A program made the translations under genes and the position numbers. Under the pieces are notes generated by a model, which made no database searches, was not told the DNA's origin, and worked only from the letters and a program-made list of their open reading frames with translations. From JAPULR01 sp965238215 (lineage in GTDB: Bacteria > Chloroflexota > Dehalococcoidia > Lucifugimonadales > GCA-2712585): DNA of 64,000 nucleotides. Position 1 is the first letter of the stretch, and each line of letters starts with the position of its first letter. The DNA lies in assembly GCA_965238215.1 (NCBI GenBank), contig OZ250180.1, positions 2,170,001 to 2,234,000 of the forward strand. The letters run 5' to 3'. This document shows positions 25,795 to 33,668 of this stretch, piece by piece.

Positions 25795-26166
25795 CTATTC
25801 TTTGGGTGGAACTACGAAGGGGTATTCCTTCTTCCAGCCGCTGAAGCCAGGTTCCATGTAGGCCACATTGGTGTAGCCCATCTCGATAAGTGTCTGCCCT
25901 GCCAGGGCAGCTCTACCGGAACCCCCTCAATGGGCAATGATACAGGCGCTCTTGTCCGGCGCCAGTTCCTCAATGCGGCCTTCCATGCGCCCGCGGGCGA
26001 GGAGGGTTGCGCCTTCAATGTGACCCTGGGCCCATTCATCTGGCTCCCGGACGTCTAGAATAATAATCTCTTCGCCGGCAGCGAGCCGGTCGTGGGCATC
26101 TTTCAGAGGCACGGCGGGGACGGCCTTCTGGGCGGCCTCCACCATCTTCTTTCCTACTTTTTCCAA
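25795..26166 (-). CDS. Rhodanese-like sulfurtransferase, candidate selenoprotein (in-frame TGA at the catalytic Cys)
   Basis: Read through the TGA at 25929-25927 the frame gives 123 residues. Start TTG at 26166 follows AAGGAGA; an ATG far upstream (26244) has no RBS. Rhodanese landmarks are present before the TGA (ILDVREPDEWAQGHIEGA) and after it (UGGSGRAALAGQTLIEMGY, then VAYMEPGFSGWKKEYP, stop TAG). The TGA (residue 80) falls exactly on the persulfide-forming Cys of the active loop, normally CGGxGRxALA. A stem-loop just downstream fits a bacterial SECIS. Many neighbouring genes stop with TGA, so TGA is not generally recoded. The alternative is a Cys-to-stop mutation or base-calling error giving a truncated inactive protein. 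Confidence 0.7.
25894..25929 (-). promoter_or_regulatory. Candidate bacterial SECIS element
   Basis: After the TGA (25929-25927) come 16 bases, then a perfect 6-bp stem CTGCCC/GGGCAG (25910-25905 and 25899-25894) closing the 5-base loop TGGCA. The loop starts at base 23 after the UGA and has G at its second position. This agrees with the usual bacterial rules: apical loop about 16-37 nt from UGA and a G among the first two loop bases. Confidence 0.6.
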
Positions 26167-26276
26167 GTTCTCTCTCCTTCTAGCTAGTGGCGTTGACTGG
26201 AGCATTCCCGTCAAGAAATAGCACAAAGGGCGGCGGGTAGTCAATCGTACCGCCTTGTCCTATGACATCCCCCCAT

Positions 26277-26640
26277 TGTTGTAATTCCCCCTCCTCTGCT
26301 AACCTCCTTCTATGAATAAACCGACGCACCCCATCCTACCTCCCGATGCCCGCTGCCAGAAAAAACAAAAACGAATAATCCCTGAAATATCAATTAGATC
26401 CACGCCTGAACCGTCCGAAACAGCCAGTAAAACCGCTATATTCGAAACTAGGATCGAATCTACCCCACGCCTGAGACTCCCGAAACGAATCCTCAAAAAC
26501 CTATTTGTCACTCATAAACGAATCTACAAAACCCATTCGTATCCCACGGACGAATCGCCTATTGCCACTCTCCTCTGCCACCTCACCCTTCACGGCTATC
26601 GAAATTCCTTGGGCCGATAGGTGCATAAATCGTCGGCGGG
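26277..26640. other. AT-richer intergenic island with regularly spaced CGAATC motifs
   Basis: The 525-base gap between the rhodanese start and the next gene holds no convincing gene. It is AT-richer than its surroundings. CGAATC occurs at 26455, 26486, 26519 and 26551, i.e. every 31-33 bases. CACGCCTGA is repeated at 26401 and 26466. ATTCGT/ACGAAT form an inverted pair at 26535-26555. A weak open frame (26312-26620) has unusual composition and no RBS, so it is not called. Confidence 0.5.
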
Positions 26641-26644
26641 TTGA

Positions 26645-26650
26645 TATACT
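26645..26650 (+). promoter_or_regulatory. Probable -10 box upstream of the 197-codon gene
   Basis: TATACT at 26645-26650, about 40 bases before the ATG at 26692. No good -35 match is visible at the normal distance. It sits at the edge of the AT-rich island. Confidence 0.35.
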
Positions 26651-26691
26651 ATTAGGTAGCTAGATAGAGTTTCTTAGTGGTGTGAGTTGGC

Positions 26692-27285
26692 ATGAATCGA
26701 ATGAAGAGCGCCTTTGAGCGGGCAATGGAGCGGGCTATGCAGTTGGAAGAGCCCGACGAAAAGCAGCGCCTGGAATGGGAGTTGGGGCCCAAGGGCCGCC
26801 GCTTGGCCGGGTCCTACCTCAAGGGGCAGGGAGCGCCTTTCACCACCATCGAACAGGAGCCGCCCGATCGTCGCGCCTACCTCATCAGGGGAATGATGGA
26901 GGCGCTGGTTTCCAACCTGCAGCTGCCGAAGAACGACGGAGCAAATTACACGAACACGAAGGTCATCGAGGGCATTCAGAGGTTGCTTGCGGGCAGGACG
27001 GGGGCCAAGGATGTCTTGGAGCGGATCAAGTACGTGACGGACCAGTACCGGCAGTTCGGCATCCCCCAGCGGGAGCAGACCCACGCCCAGTTGAAGGCGC
27101 AGTTCGAAGCCCAGGTGATGGCGTCGATGGGCCGGCAGGCGGGCCAGCCGGCGGGCGGCATGCAGGTTAACGTGGAGACCATGCCGGAGTTTCAACAGCA
27201 GTGGCTGTCCATCTCAAGCCAGATGGACTCGCAGTATGAGCAGCACCTGGAAGATTTCAGGAAGCAGCTGATGGAGCTTGTCTGA
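26692..27285 (+). CDS. Uncharacterised helical protein, 197 residues
   Basis: Not recognised. Soluble, strongly charged and mostly alpha-helical by composition, with Glu/Gln/Arg-rich segments at both ends (MERAMQLEEPDEKQRLEWEL; QQQWLSISSQMDSQYEQHLEDFRKQL). A central YTNTKVIEGIQRLLAGRTGAKDVLERIKYV is present. No catalytic motif seen. Its stop lies one base before the ATG of the next unknown gene, so the two are one operon and perhaps one complex. Confidence 0.7.
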   Translation: MNRMKSAFERAMERAMQLEEPDEKQRLEWELGPKGRRLAGSYLKGQGAPFTTIEQEPPDRRAYLIRGMMEALVSNLQLPKNDGANYTNTKVIEGIQRLLAGRTGAKDVLERIKYVTDQYRQFGIPQREQTHAQLKAQFEAQVMASMGRQAGQPAGGMQVNVETMPEFQQQWLSISSQMDSQYEQHLEDFRKQLMELV

Positions 27286-27286
27286 G

Positions 27287-28003
27287 ATGCGCGACTACGA
27301 CGGCGACTTGCGGCGTCTGATGGACGCGGCCGCGCGTACCGAGGTTATCAGGGCACCGCGGCAGCTTCTCCTCACCTTTGGCGTCACGACCCTGGACTAC
27401 TACGTCATCACAGAGCCGTCCTACAGTGAGGTCATTCCTGGGCCGCCGGAGGCGGTGGTGAGGCAGGGAAGGGTGGCCGCCCAACGGCCCACCGTGGTGA
27501 CGCCCGGCTACATGAGCCGGTTGGACGGCTTTGGCGACGATGCCTACCGCTACTTTGGCGACCTGGCCCGCCAATTCGGGCCCAACTCCCCCGGGCTTCT
27601 GTACAGCTACTCCAACGAACCGGGAGAGATGAACATCGTTGAGGGGACCTCGAGAGACGTGGCGGAGCGTATCAACAGCCGGCTGACCAGCGACGACAAG
27701 GCTCTTTCCGCCGTCATTCGGGGCGTGGACGAGCTATGGGACGTTTCTCTGCTGAAGTTCATCTTTGAATACACCATGGCGTCCATTTCCGCCAACGTGA
27801 GCGAATTGGGCAGTCGGGGCCTCATGAGTCCCGACCCTCGGCACGGCGTTCCAAGGGCCGCCATTCATCATATAGAAACGCTTTTCCTCCGGGCGGAACA
27901 CGGCGATGACCCGTCGGAGTTGAAGCGAGAGCTGGACCGTTGGGACCTGTTCGACCGCTACCAGGACCGATTTTTTGGGTTGTTCAAGAGGAGACCGGGC
28001 TAG
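27287..28003 (+). CDS. Uncharacterised protein, 238 residues
   Basis: Not recognised. The start ATG at 27287 immediately follows the upstream stop; TTG at 27278 is an overlapping alternative. Soluble, mixed alpha/beta: a beta-rich N-terminal half (LLLTFGVTTLDYYVITEPS) and a helical C-terminal half ending in WDLFDRYQDRFFGLFKRRPG. Paired with the preceding helical protein. No function proposed. Confidence 0.68.
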   Translation: MRDYDGDLRRLMDAAARTEVIRAPRQLLLTFGVTTLDYYVITEPSYSEVIPGPPEAVVRQGRVAAQRPTVVTPGYMSRLDGFGDDAYRYFGDLARQFGPNSPGLLYSYSNEPGEMNIVEGTSRDVAERINSRLTSDDKALSAVIRGVDELWDVSLLKFIFEYTMASISANVSELGSRGLMSPDPRHGVPRAAIHHIETLFLRAEHGDDPSELKRELDRWDLFDRYQDRFFGLFKRRPG

Positions 28004-28207
28004 GGATAACGCGGTTGGGTTCCAACCTCCCCTTTCCTTGGACGGGCGTTGTGGTAGAATTTCAGACCCTGCCCGCAATGCGCGCGAATGTGCGGGAGTA
28101 GGCGCAAAGACGATCCGTTTCTTCGCCAGACTCAGGATGATAGGGCCTAGCTGTGGATTCGGGTCGGAAAGAATTAGAAAGGTCGGAAGACATTAGAGAA
28201 GTTAAAA

Positions 28208-28227
28208 GGCGCCCAAGAGAGGCGCCC
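28208..28227 (+). promoter_or_regulatory. Repeated GGCGCCC hairpin in the leader of the ABC transporter
   Basis: GGCGCCC occurs at 28208-28214 and 28221-28227; because GGCGCC is self-complementary the copies can pair into a 6-bp stem with a 7-base loop. It ends 20 bases before the ABC ATPase start and could be an operator or an RNA hairpin affecting translation. The rest of the 241-base gap holds a possible TAGAAT box near 28053. Confidence 0.3.
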
Positions 28228-28247
28228 ATTCGGGAGAAAAAGTTTTG

Positions 28248-29279
28248 GTGAACAGCAACGGAATTATACAGGTAGAAGACCTGGTTAAGGTCTATCCGGG
28301 TGGAATCCGGGCCGTGAATGACGTGAGCTTTTCCGTGAATCAGGGGGAGTTTTTCGGCTTCCTCGGCCCCAATGGGGCGGGAAAGAGCACGACCATGAAG
28401 ATTCTGGGGACTCTGTTGGGTCGGACCTCCGGCCGGGCCATAGTTGGCGGTTACGACGTGGCGCGGGACCCTAAAGAGGTGCGCCGCATCATCGGGTTCG
28501 CCATGCAGGAGGTGGGGTTGGATGACCTCGCCACGGGTTGGGACTTCCTGGTGTTGCAGGGGCTTCTCTATGGGTTGAGCCGCCGGGAGTCTAAAGCGAG
28601 AACCGAGGAACTCTTGGAACTGGTAGCCCTTACGGACGTGGCCAAACGCAAGGTCGGCGCCTATTCCGGCGGCATGCGCCGTCGCATCGACCTGGCGGCG
28701 GCGTTGGTGCACCGTCCCTCGATCCTTTTCCTGGACGAACCAACCACGGGCCTGGACCCTCAGAGCCGCTTGGCCATCTGGGAGCATCTGGAGCAGTTGA
28801 ACCGGGAGGGTATTACAATCTTTCTCACCACCCAGATGATGGAGGAAGCGGACCACCTGTGTCAGCGAATAGCCATAATTGACCGGGGAGAGATCGTGGC
28901 GGAAGGAGCGCCGGCGGAGCTCAAGACCGAGGTGGGCGACGACCTGGTGGTTCTTTCTGTGGCGGGCGAGGATGACGCCGACCGCCATCGTCAAGCCGAA
29001 CGGGCACAGCAGATGCTCAGCCCCCTGGAGTACGTGGACGGCGTTTTCGCTATCGATGGCAGCGTGTCTGTGAACGTGAAGGACGGCGGGGCCGCCATTC
29101 CTAACCTTCTGCGGACGCTGGCCAATGAGGACATTGCCATCGTGAACCTGTCCCTCACGAGTCCGACCCTGGACGACGTATTTCTGAAGCACACGGGCCG
29201 CACCATCCGCCATGACGAGGCGGGGGGCGACGAATTCAACCGGGTGATGGGCCAGTGGATGGGTCTTAGCAGGAGGTAG
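28248..29279 (+). CDS. ABC transporter ATP-binding protein (DrrA/CcmA-like exporter type)
   Basis: About 343 residues. Walker A GPNGAGKS, signature YSGGMRRR, Walker B ILFLDEPTTGLDP and the switch His region are all present. The C-terminal extension (about 240-343), with NLSLTSPTLDDVFLKHTGR, is typical of DrrA-type drug or lipid exporter ATPases. GTG at 28248 is chosen; TTG at 28245 sits closer to GGGAGA. It forms a transporter with the permease gene 2 bases downstream. The substrate is unknown. Confidence 0.92.
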   Translation: MNSNGIIQVEDLVKVYPGGIRAVNDVSFSVNQGEFFGFLGPNGAGKSTTMKILGTLLGRTSGRAIVGGYDVARDPKEVRRIIGFAMQEVGLDDLATGWDFLVLQGLLYGLSRRESKARTEELLELVALTDVAKRKVGAYSGGMRRRIDLAAALVHRPSILFLDEPTTGLDPQSRLAIWEHLEQLNREGITIFLTTQMMEEADHLCQRIAIIDRGEIVAEGAPAELKTEVGDDLVVLSVAGEDDADRHRQAERAQQMLSPLEYVDGVFAIDGSVSVNVKDGGAAIPNLLRTLANEDIAIVNLSLTSPTLDDVFLKHTGRTIRHDEAGGDEFNRVMGQWMGLSRR

Positions 29280-29281
29280 CG

Positions 29282-30043
29282 ATGGCTGTATTTCGAGAGA
29301 CCTACTATATCTATCGGCGGAACCTGAAGGTCTGGTTCGTGCCGGCGACCTTCCTGCCGCCCCTGTTCATTTCGGGAGTCCTCTACGTGCTCTTTGCGGC
29401 CACTTTTACGGAGGTGACCCAGTTGGGCGGATTCGCCACGGGGGACTACGAAGCCTTCTTGGTGGCATGGATCATCGTACAGGCGGTGGTGTTCAGCGGC
29501 GGCGATTCCGGCTTTGCCCTGCTGACGGACGTGATGTCCGGCTATTTCGACAAGCTGCTGCTGGCTCCCATCAACCGGTTTTCCATCCTGTTCGGCAGCC
29601 TGCTGGTTTCCGGGACCAGGGCAATGTTTCAGGGTGTGGTGATAGTGGTAATTGCCCTCGTCTTGGGAGTGTCCTTCAAGACAGGGGTACTGGGCATACT
29701 GGTCTTGCTTGCCTTCGCTGCGGTGTTTGGTCTGGCATGGGCGTGTCTGAGCATCATCATCGCGTTGAAGACGAAGAACGCCCAGGCAACCCAGTCGTCC
29801 TTCGTTCTGTTCTTCCCCTTCGTGTTTCTGACCACGGCCTTCATGCCGGAGGAGCTTCTCAGCGGTTGGTTCAGGGTAGCGGTTAAGGCTAACCCGGTGA
29901 CCTACGTCACGGAGGCCATGCGGGCACTAGTGGTGGAGGGTTGGGAGATGGGAACGATATTGACGGGCCTCTGGGTAACGGTGGCTACGGTGGGAGTGCT
30001 GATGCTCGCGACTACGTGGCTGTATAGAAGGGTTACCGTGTAG
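29282..30043 (+). CDS. ABC-2 type transporter permease
   Basis: 253 residues, six predicted membrane helices in the ABC-2 (DrrB/NodJ) arrangement, with the conserved family segment FLTTAFMPEELLSGWFRVAVKANPVTYVTEAMRALV. It follows its ATPase gene after two bases, so they are co-translated. Known role: export of drugs, lipids or polysaccharide precursors; the substrate cannot be inferred. A palindromic repeat follows the gene. Confidence 0.92.
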   Translation: MAVFRETYYIYRRNLKVWFVPATFLPPLFISGVLYVLFAATFTEVTQLGGFATGDYEAFLVAWIIVQAVVFSGGDSGFALLTDVMSGYFDKLLLAPINRFSILFGSLLVSGTRAMFQGVVIVVIALVLGVSFKTGVLGILVLLAFAAVFGLAWACLSIIIALKTKNAQATQSSFVLFFPFVFLTTAFMPEELLSGWFRVAVKANPVTYVTEAMRALVVEGWEMGTILTGLWVTVATVGVLMLATTWLYRRVTV

Positions 30044-30090
30044 GTGGTCACGCTCGCTCAGAAAGACACGGATATCGGTATGGCCTCGAA

Positions 30091-30116
30091 AGGGCAGGTT
30101 TCAAACCTGCCCCTAC
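30091..30116. repeat. Palindromic repeat, copy 2 (convergent intergenic)
   Basis: GGGCAGGTTT (30092-30101), one base, then AAACCTGCCC (30103-30112), followed by CTAC. It is a close relative of the palindrome at 25736, with a coordinated C/G-to-T/A change in both arms that keeps pairing. The flank GGCCTTAG resembles GGTCTTAG after copy 1. Confidence 0.68.
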
Positions 30117-30151
30117 GGTTACGGGGCCTTAGTGGGAGTGGGTGGAGAAGA

Positions 30152-31141
30152 TTAGTCGGGGCGGACGAGGAGTACGGGGGCAGTAGAGGTGGTAACCACC
30201 CGGTCTGCAACGCTTCCCAGAATGGCACGTCCCAAGCCGGCTCTGCCCCGGCTGGTCATGATAATCATGCTGTTTGGGTTCTGCTCAGCCGTCTCCACAA
30301 TGTTGGCGGCGGCGTCGCCCACGAGCACCAGGGATTCAACGTTCTGCAGGCCCTGATGCTTTAGCTCTTCGACTTTGAGCATCAGGTAGCCCTTGGAAGC
30401 GTCCTCTACGGCAGTAAGGATGTCGGGATAGCCTGCGGGCCATTCGCTGGCCATGGACATCTGCATGGTGGAGGAGGCTACGCGAATGAGGAGAAGTTTT
30501 GCTTCGAGTCTCGTAGCCAGATCTATCGCCGTCTCGAGGGCCTTCTCGGATGTTTCCGAGCCGTCGAGAGGCACAACCAGGGTCTGTATGTCCGCCGAGC
30601 CTTCGAAGTCTTGGGTCGGGATGTCGGGGCGTTCCAGGTGAATGGAGAAGGCCTCTCCCTGTCTCCAGCCTTCCCGTTCCAGCTGGTCTTCATCGACATC
30701 CGGGCGGACGACGAGCATGGGGTTGGAGGAGCCGTGCAAGACCTTGTCGGTGACGCTGCCGACGATGAGGCGGCCTATGCCCGTGCGGCCATGGGTGGAC
30801 ATAGCCACCAGGGTGTTGAGAAAGTCCTTGCTGGATTCGCTGGTAATGGCTGCGACGGGATCGTCTAAGGAGACAATCTGGTCTACCTGAACTCCGTCGA
30901 AGGTCTCTTCGATGCCAGTGAGGTAGCCTTGGGCGCGTTCTTGCAGCTTCCGGCGGGCTTCGTTGGCCTTAACCTCGACAATTGGGCCTACGTATTCGAC
31001 GGGGAGGGTGCTTTCATCAAATTCGACGGCACGGAGGAGGGAAACTTCCGACTCGTAGGTGGAGGCCAGACGCCTAACGTAGGGCAGGACTGCTTCGGCG
31101 CGTTTGGAGCCGTCGAAGGGAACGATAATGCGAGTAAACAC
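30152..31141 (-). CDS. Universal stress protein with two Usp domains
   Basis: 329 residues, tandem UspA domains (about 1-150 and 180-329). Each ends with the ATP-binding signature Gx2Gx9GS: THGRTGIGRLIVGSVTDKV and SRGRAGLGRAILGSVADRV. So both domains probably bind ATP. Known role: stress adaptation, cytoplasmic. Single-gene unit facing the ABC permease. Confidence 0.92.
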   Translation of the reverse strand: MFTRIIVPFDGSKRAEAVLPYVRRLASTYESEVSLLRAVEFDESTLPVEYVGPIVEVKANEARRKLQERAQGYLTGIEETFDGVQVDQIVSLDDPVAAITSESSKDFLNTLVAMSTHGRTGIGRLIVGSVTDKVLHGSSNPMLVVRPDVDEDQLEREGWRQGEAFSIHLERPDIPTQDFEGSADIQTLVVPLDGSETSEKALETAIDLATRLEAKLLLIRVASSTMQMSMASEWPAGYPDILTAVEDASKGYLMLKVEELKHQGLQNVESLVLVGDAAANIVETAEQNPNSMIIMTSRGRAGLGRAILGSVADRVVTTSTAPVLLVRPD

Positions 31142-31292
31142 CGGACCCCCTTTTGAGACAGGGTAGCTTTATAAGAAAGTATATGCGCCGTTGGGAGTCA
31201 GGTCAAATTTGGAAGGGAGGTCTCTTTGGACGCGGCTGTGCTATGATGATGGCTCTAGGGCCGAAGGATGCCCTGGGCGTTGGAGGTGAAGG

Positions 31293-32867
31293 ATGCTGGA
31301 CCTGCTTATCAAGGGAGGAATGGTTATCGACGGCACGGGAAGTCCCGGATATTTCGCCGCCGTCGGCGTGGAGGGGGATACGCTCAGAATCATTCGGAGC
31401 GCTGCTTCCGAGATGGAGGCGGCGGAGACGATCGACGCGACGGGCAAGGTGGTCTGTCCCGGATTCATAGACCTCCACGCCCATACGGGGCTGACGATTC
31501 TTGGCGAGCCGCGGCACGAGCCAAAGGTCCGCCAGGGTGTTACTACGGAGCTGGTGGGCATTGACGGCATATCCCACGCCCCTTTCAAGACTCAGGAAGA
31601 ACTGCACCGCTATATCTGGCTGGATGCCGGGCTAAACGGGTATCCACCTCTTCCGGCGGACTGGCTGACGGTGGCGGAGCAGCTGGGGAAGTACGACAAC
31701 AAGGTGTCGGTGAACGTGGCCTTCATTCTGGGGAACTCACCTGTGAGGATCTGGGGCGTGGGCTGGAACGATAGGCCGGCGACGGGGTCGGAGTTGGAGG
31801 AGATGAAGTCGGTGACGCGGGAGGCGATGGAAGAGGGAGCTTGGGGTCTCTCTACCGGTCTGGACTATCCCCCCGGGGCCTATGCCGACACGGACGAGTT
31901 GGCGGTGCTTTCAGAAACGGTAGCCCGCTTTGGAGGGTTCTATCACACCCATACCCGTACCCATCTTCGGTCGGTAAGTTTGCTGGCGCCCTGGGACGAG
32001 GCGCTGGAGATTGGCCGTAGAAGCGGCGCCGCGGTTCATCTGACCCACTACCGGCAGAGCACCCAGGGAGTGGGTAGCCACTGGGACTATCTGGACCTGG
32101 TAGACGACGCACGGGAGCAGGGGTTGGACGTGACCTTCGATTGCTATACGTATCCTTACTCCGGCACCAGCGCGACCATAGCCATACCCAATTGGGCCAA
32201 GGACGGTGGCCCGGAGGTGTTGATGGCGGCACTGCAAGACCCGGAGGCGCGGGCCAGGATGAAGGGTCAGATATCGCCAGGGAGGCTGGAGGAGAGTTGG
32301 CTTACGAACTTTGTGCAGCCTGGCAACAAGGTTTACGAAGGCCACCGCCCGGTGGACATAGGGGAGCTTCGTGGGCAGGATCCGTTAGAGGCATTCTTTG
32401 ACCTGCTGGTGGAGGAACGGCTGGGGATTTCCATTGTGGGTCTGGGTACCAACCCCCAGACGCTGCCGGATTTTGTGTCCCACCCCTGCGGCATGATCGC
32501 CAGCGATGCCATCCTGCTGGGAGAGTATCCGAGTCCCCGCAGCTACGGCTGCTTCCCGGTGGTGCTCGCGGAGTTTGTGCGGGCGGAGCGGCACTTGAGG
32601 CTGCCGGAGGCCATACGGAAGATGACGTCCTTCCCGGCGCAGCGAATGGGCATTCCCGACCGGGGTTTGCTGATAGGCGGAATGCGGGCGGACATCGTCG
32701 TGTTCGACCCCAAGACAGTGAAGGCCCCAGCGACTAAGTTGCACCCGAAGCAGTTTCCGGTAGGCATAGACTACGTCATTGTGAACGGGCAGGTGGTGGT
32801 GCGGGAGTCTGAGCACACCGGGGCGCTGCCGGGCAGGGGAATACGCCGGGGTAGGGCTACGACGTAG
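31293..32867 (+). CDS. Amidohydrolase of the D-aminoacylase/dihydroorotase-like family
   Basis: 524 residues. The N-terminal strand is DLLIKGGMVIDGTGSPG, the metal motif PGFIDLHAHTGL carries HxH, and later metal-region residues include FYHTHTRTH and AVHLTHYRQS. The C-terminus is typical of N-acyl-D-amino-acid deacylases (GMRADIVVFDPKTV). Known role: zinc-dependent hydrolysis of N-acyl-D-amino acids or related amides; the substrate is uncertain. ATG at 31293 follows GGAGGTGAAGG. It converges with the acetyltransferase gene. Confidence 0.9.
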   Translation: MLDLLIKGGMVIDGTGSPGYFAAVGVEGDTLRIIRSAASEMEAAETIDATGKVVCPGFIDLHAHTGLTILGEPRHEPKVRQGVTTELVGIDGISHAPFKTQEELHRYIWLDAGLNGYPPLPADWLTVAEQLGKYDNKVSVNVAFILGNSPVRIWGVGWNDRPATGSELEEMKSVTREAMEEGAWGLSTGLDYPPGAYADTDELAVLSETVARFGGFYHTHTRTHLRSVSLLAPWDEALEIGRRSGAAVHLTHYRQSTQGVGSHWDYLDLVDDAREQGLDVTFDCYTYPYSGTSATIAIPNWAKDGGPEVLMAALQDPEARARMKGQISPGRLEESWLTNFVQPGNKVYEGHRPVDIGELRGQDPLEAFFDLLVEERLGISIVGLGTNPQTLPDFVSHPCGMIASDAILLGEYPSPRSYGCFPVVLAEFVRAERHLRLPEAIRKMTSFPAQRMGIPDRGLLIGGMRADIVVFDPKTVKAPATKLHPKQFPVGIDYVIVNGQVVVRESEHTGALPGRGIRRGRATT

Positions 32868-32877
32868 GAGAGGCTGG

Positions 32878-33468
32878 CTAGTCTACCGGGACTCTTGCTT
32901 CTTCCATGAGTCGGGGACGGCGCCGGAAATACTCCTGCTCTAGTAGTCCCATAATCATGGAGTCGTACCACTTGCCGTCCTTGGGATGAGTGCTGCGAAG
33001 GTGGCCTTCCAGCAGGAAGCCCAGCCTCTGGCACATGTGCATGGCGTGGATGTTGTAGTCGGGCACGTCCACCCAGGCACGATGGAGCTTGTATGTCGAG
33101 AAGGCCATGTCGAGGAGTTGAAGGAGGGCGGCGGAGCCGAAGTGGTGTAGCCAGAGGTCTTGCCGCCCGATGATGAGGAAGAGCTGGGCCTCGTGCAGAG
33201 GGGCCTCGATGACCATCTGGGCCTCGCCCACGTGACCTTCGTTGGCGTCGTATACCGAGAAGATCTTCCTGTCCGGGTCGTTGAAGACCTGCTGCCATTC
33301 TTCGTCGCTGGCCTGCACGGAGGCCTTTGGTGAGTAGCCGATGTGGAGAGGATCGCCGCCTTCGTCGGCGCCGTACCACATGGTCATGACCTCCGGGTTT
33401 TCAAGCCAGGCGGCCATTCGCTCCACGTCTTCGCGAGACACGTCGGTAAGTCTTACGTCTGGTACCAT
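32878..33468 (-). CDS. GNAT-family N-acetyltransferase
   Basis: 196 residues of the RimJ/RimL-like acetyltransferase_3 type. Visible landmarks are VRLTDVSREDVERMAAWLENPEV, LFLIIGRQDLWLHHFGSAALLQLLDMAF (acetyl-CoA region) and LHRAWVDVPDYNIHAMHMCQRLGFLLEGHLRSTHPKDG. Known role: acetyl transfer from acetyl-CoA to an amine; the target is unknown. Start ATG at 33468 follows GGAGGACGCC. Confidence 0.88.
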   Translation of the reverse strand: MVPDVRLTDVSREDVERMAAWLENPEVMTMWYGADEGGDPLHIGYSPKASVQASDEEWQQVFNDPDRKIFSVYDANEGHVGEAQMVIEAPLHEAQLFLIIGRQDLWLHHFGSAALLQLLDMAFSTYKLHRAWVDVPDYNIHAMHMCQRLGFLLEGHLRSTHPKDGKWYDSMIMGLLEQEYFRRRPRLMEEARVPVD

Positions 33469-33668
33469 GGCGTCCTCCTTCCGCGTGTGAAACTACGTCT
33501 TGGTTGGATGGCTGGCTTATTTTCAGGTTAAGCGGAAAACGTGTTTTAGTCAACCGTAGTGCGGATTTGCGGCCTGGTTTGGACTCCGCCGTTCGCCCTA
33601 GGGAAGGCTGTAGTGAGAATTTCTGCGGTTTGAGATAGGATAGAAACAGCAGAGGGAGGTTGATGGCA

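Noticed and set aside
25927..26244. Rhodanese gene ending at the TGA as a simple 105-residue protein
   Set aside because: The fold would lack the active loop and last helices, and the remaining rhodanese sequence continues in the same frame to a TAG, so a stand-alone short product is the less likely reading.
26312..26620. 102-codon plus-strand frame and a 70-codon minus-strand frame in the AT-rich island
   Set aside because: No RBS, odd amino-acid composition (Ser/Thr/Pro/Lys) and coverage of a short repeat array; more likely non-coding.
28062..29213. 383-codon minus-strand frame opposite the ABC ATPase
   Set aside because: Shadow of the ATPase gene, which has all Walker and signature motifs; no RBS or recognisable domain.
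33530..33552. AAAAC-GT-GTTTT inverted repeat between the acetyltransferase and MGMT genes
   Set aside because: Short and AT-rich; could be chance, no matching operator known to me.
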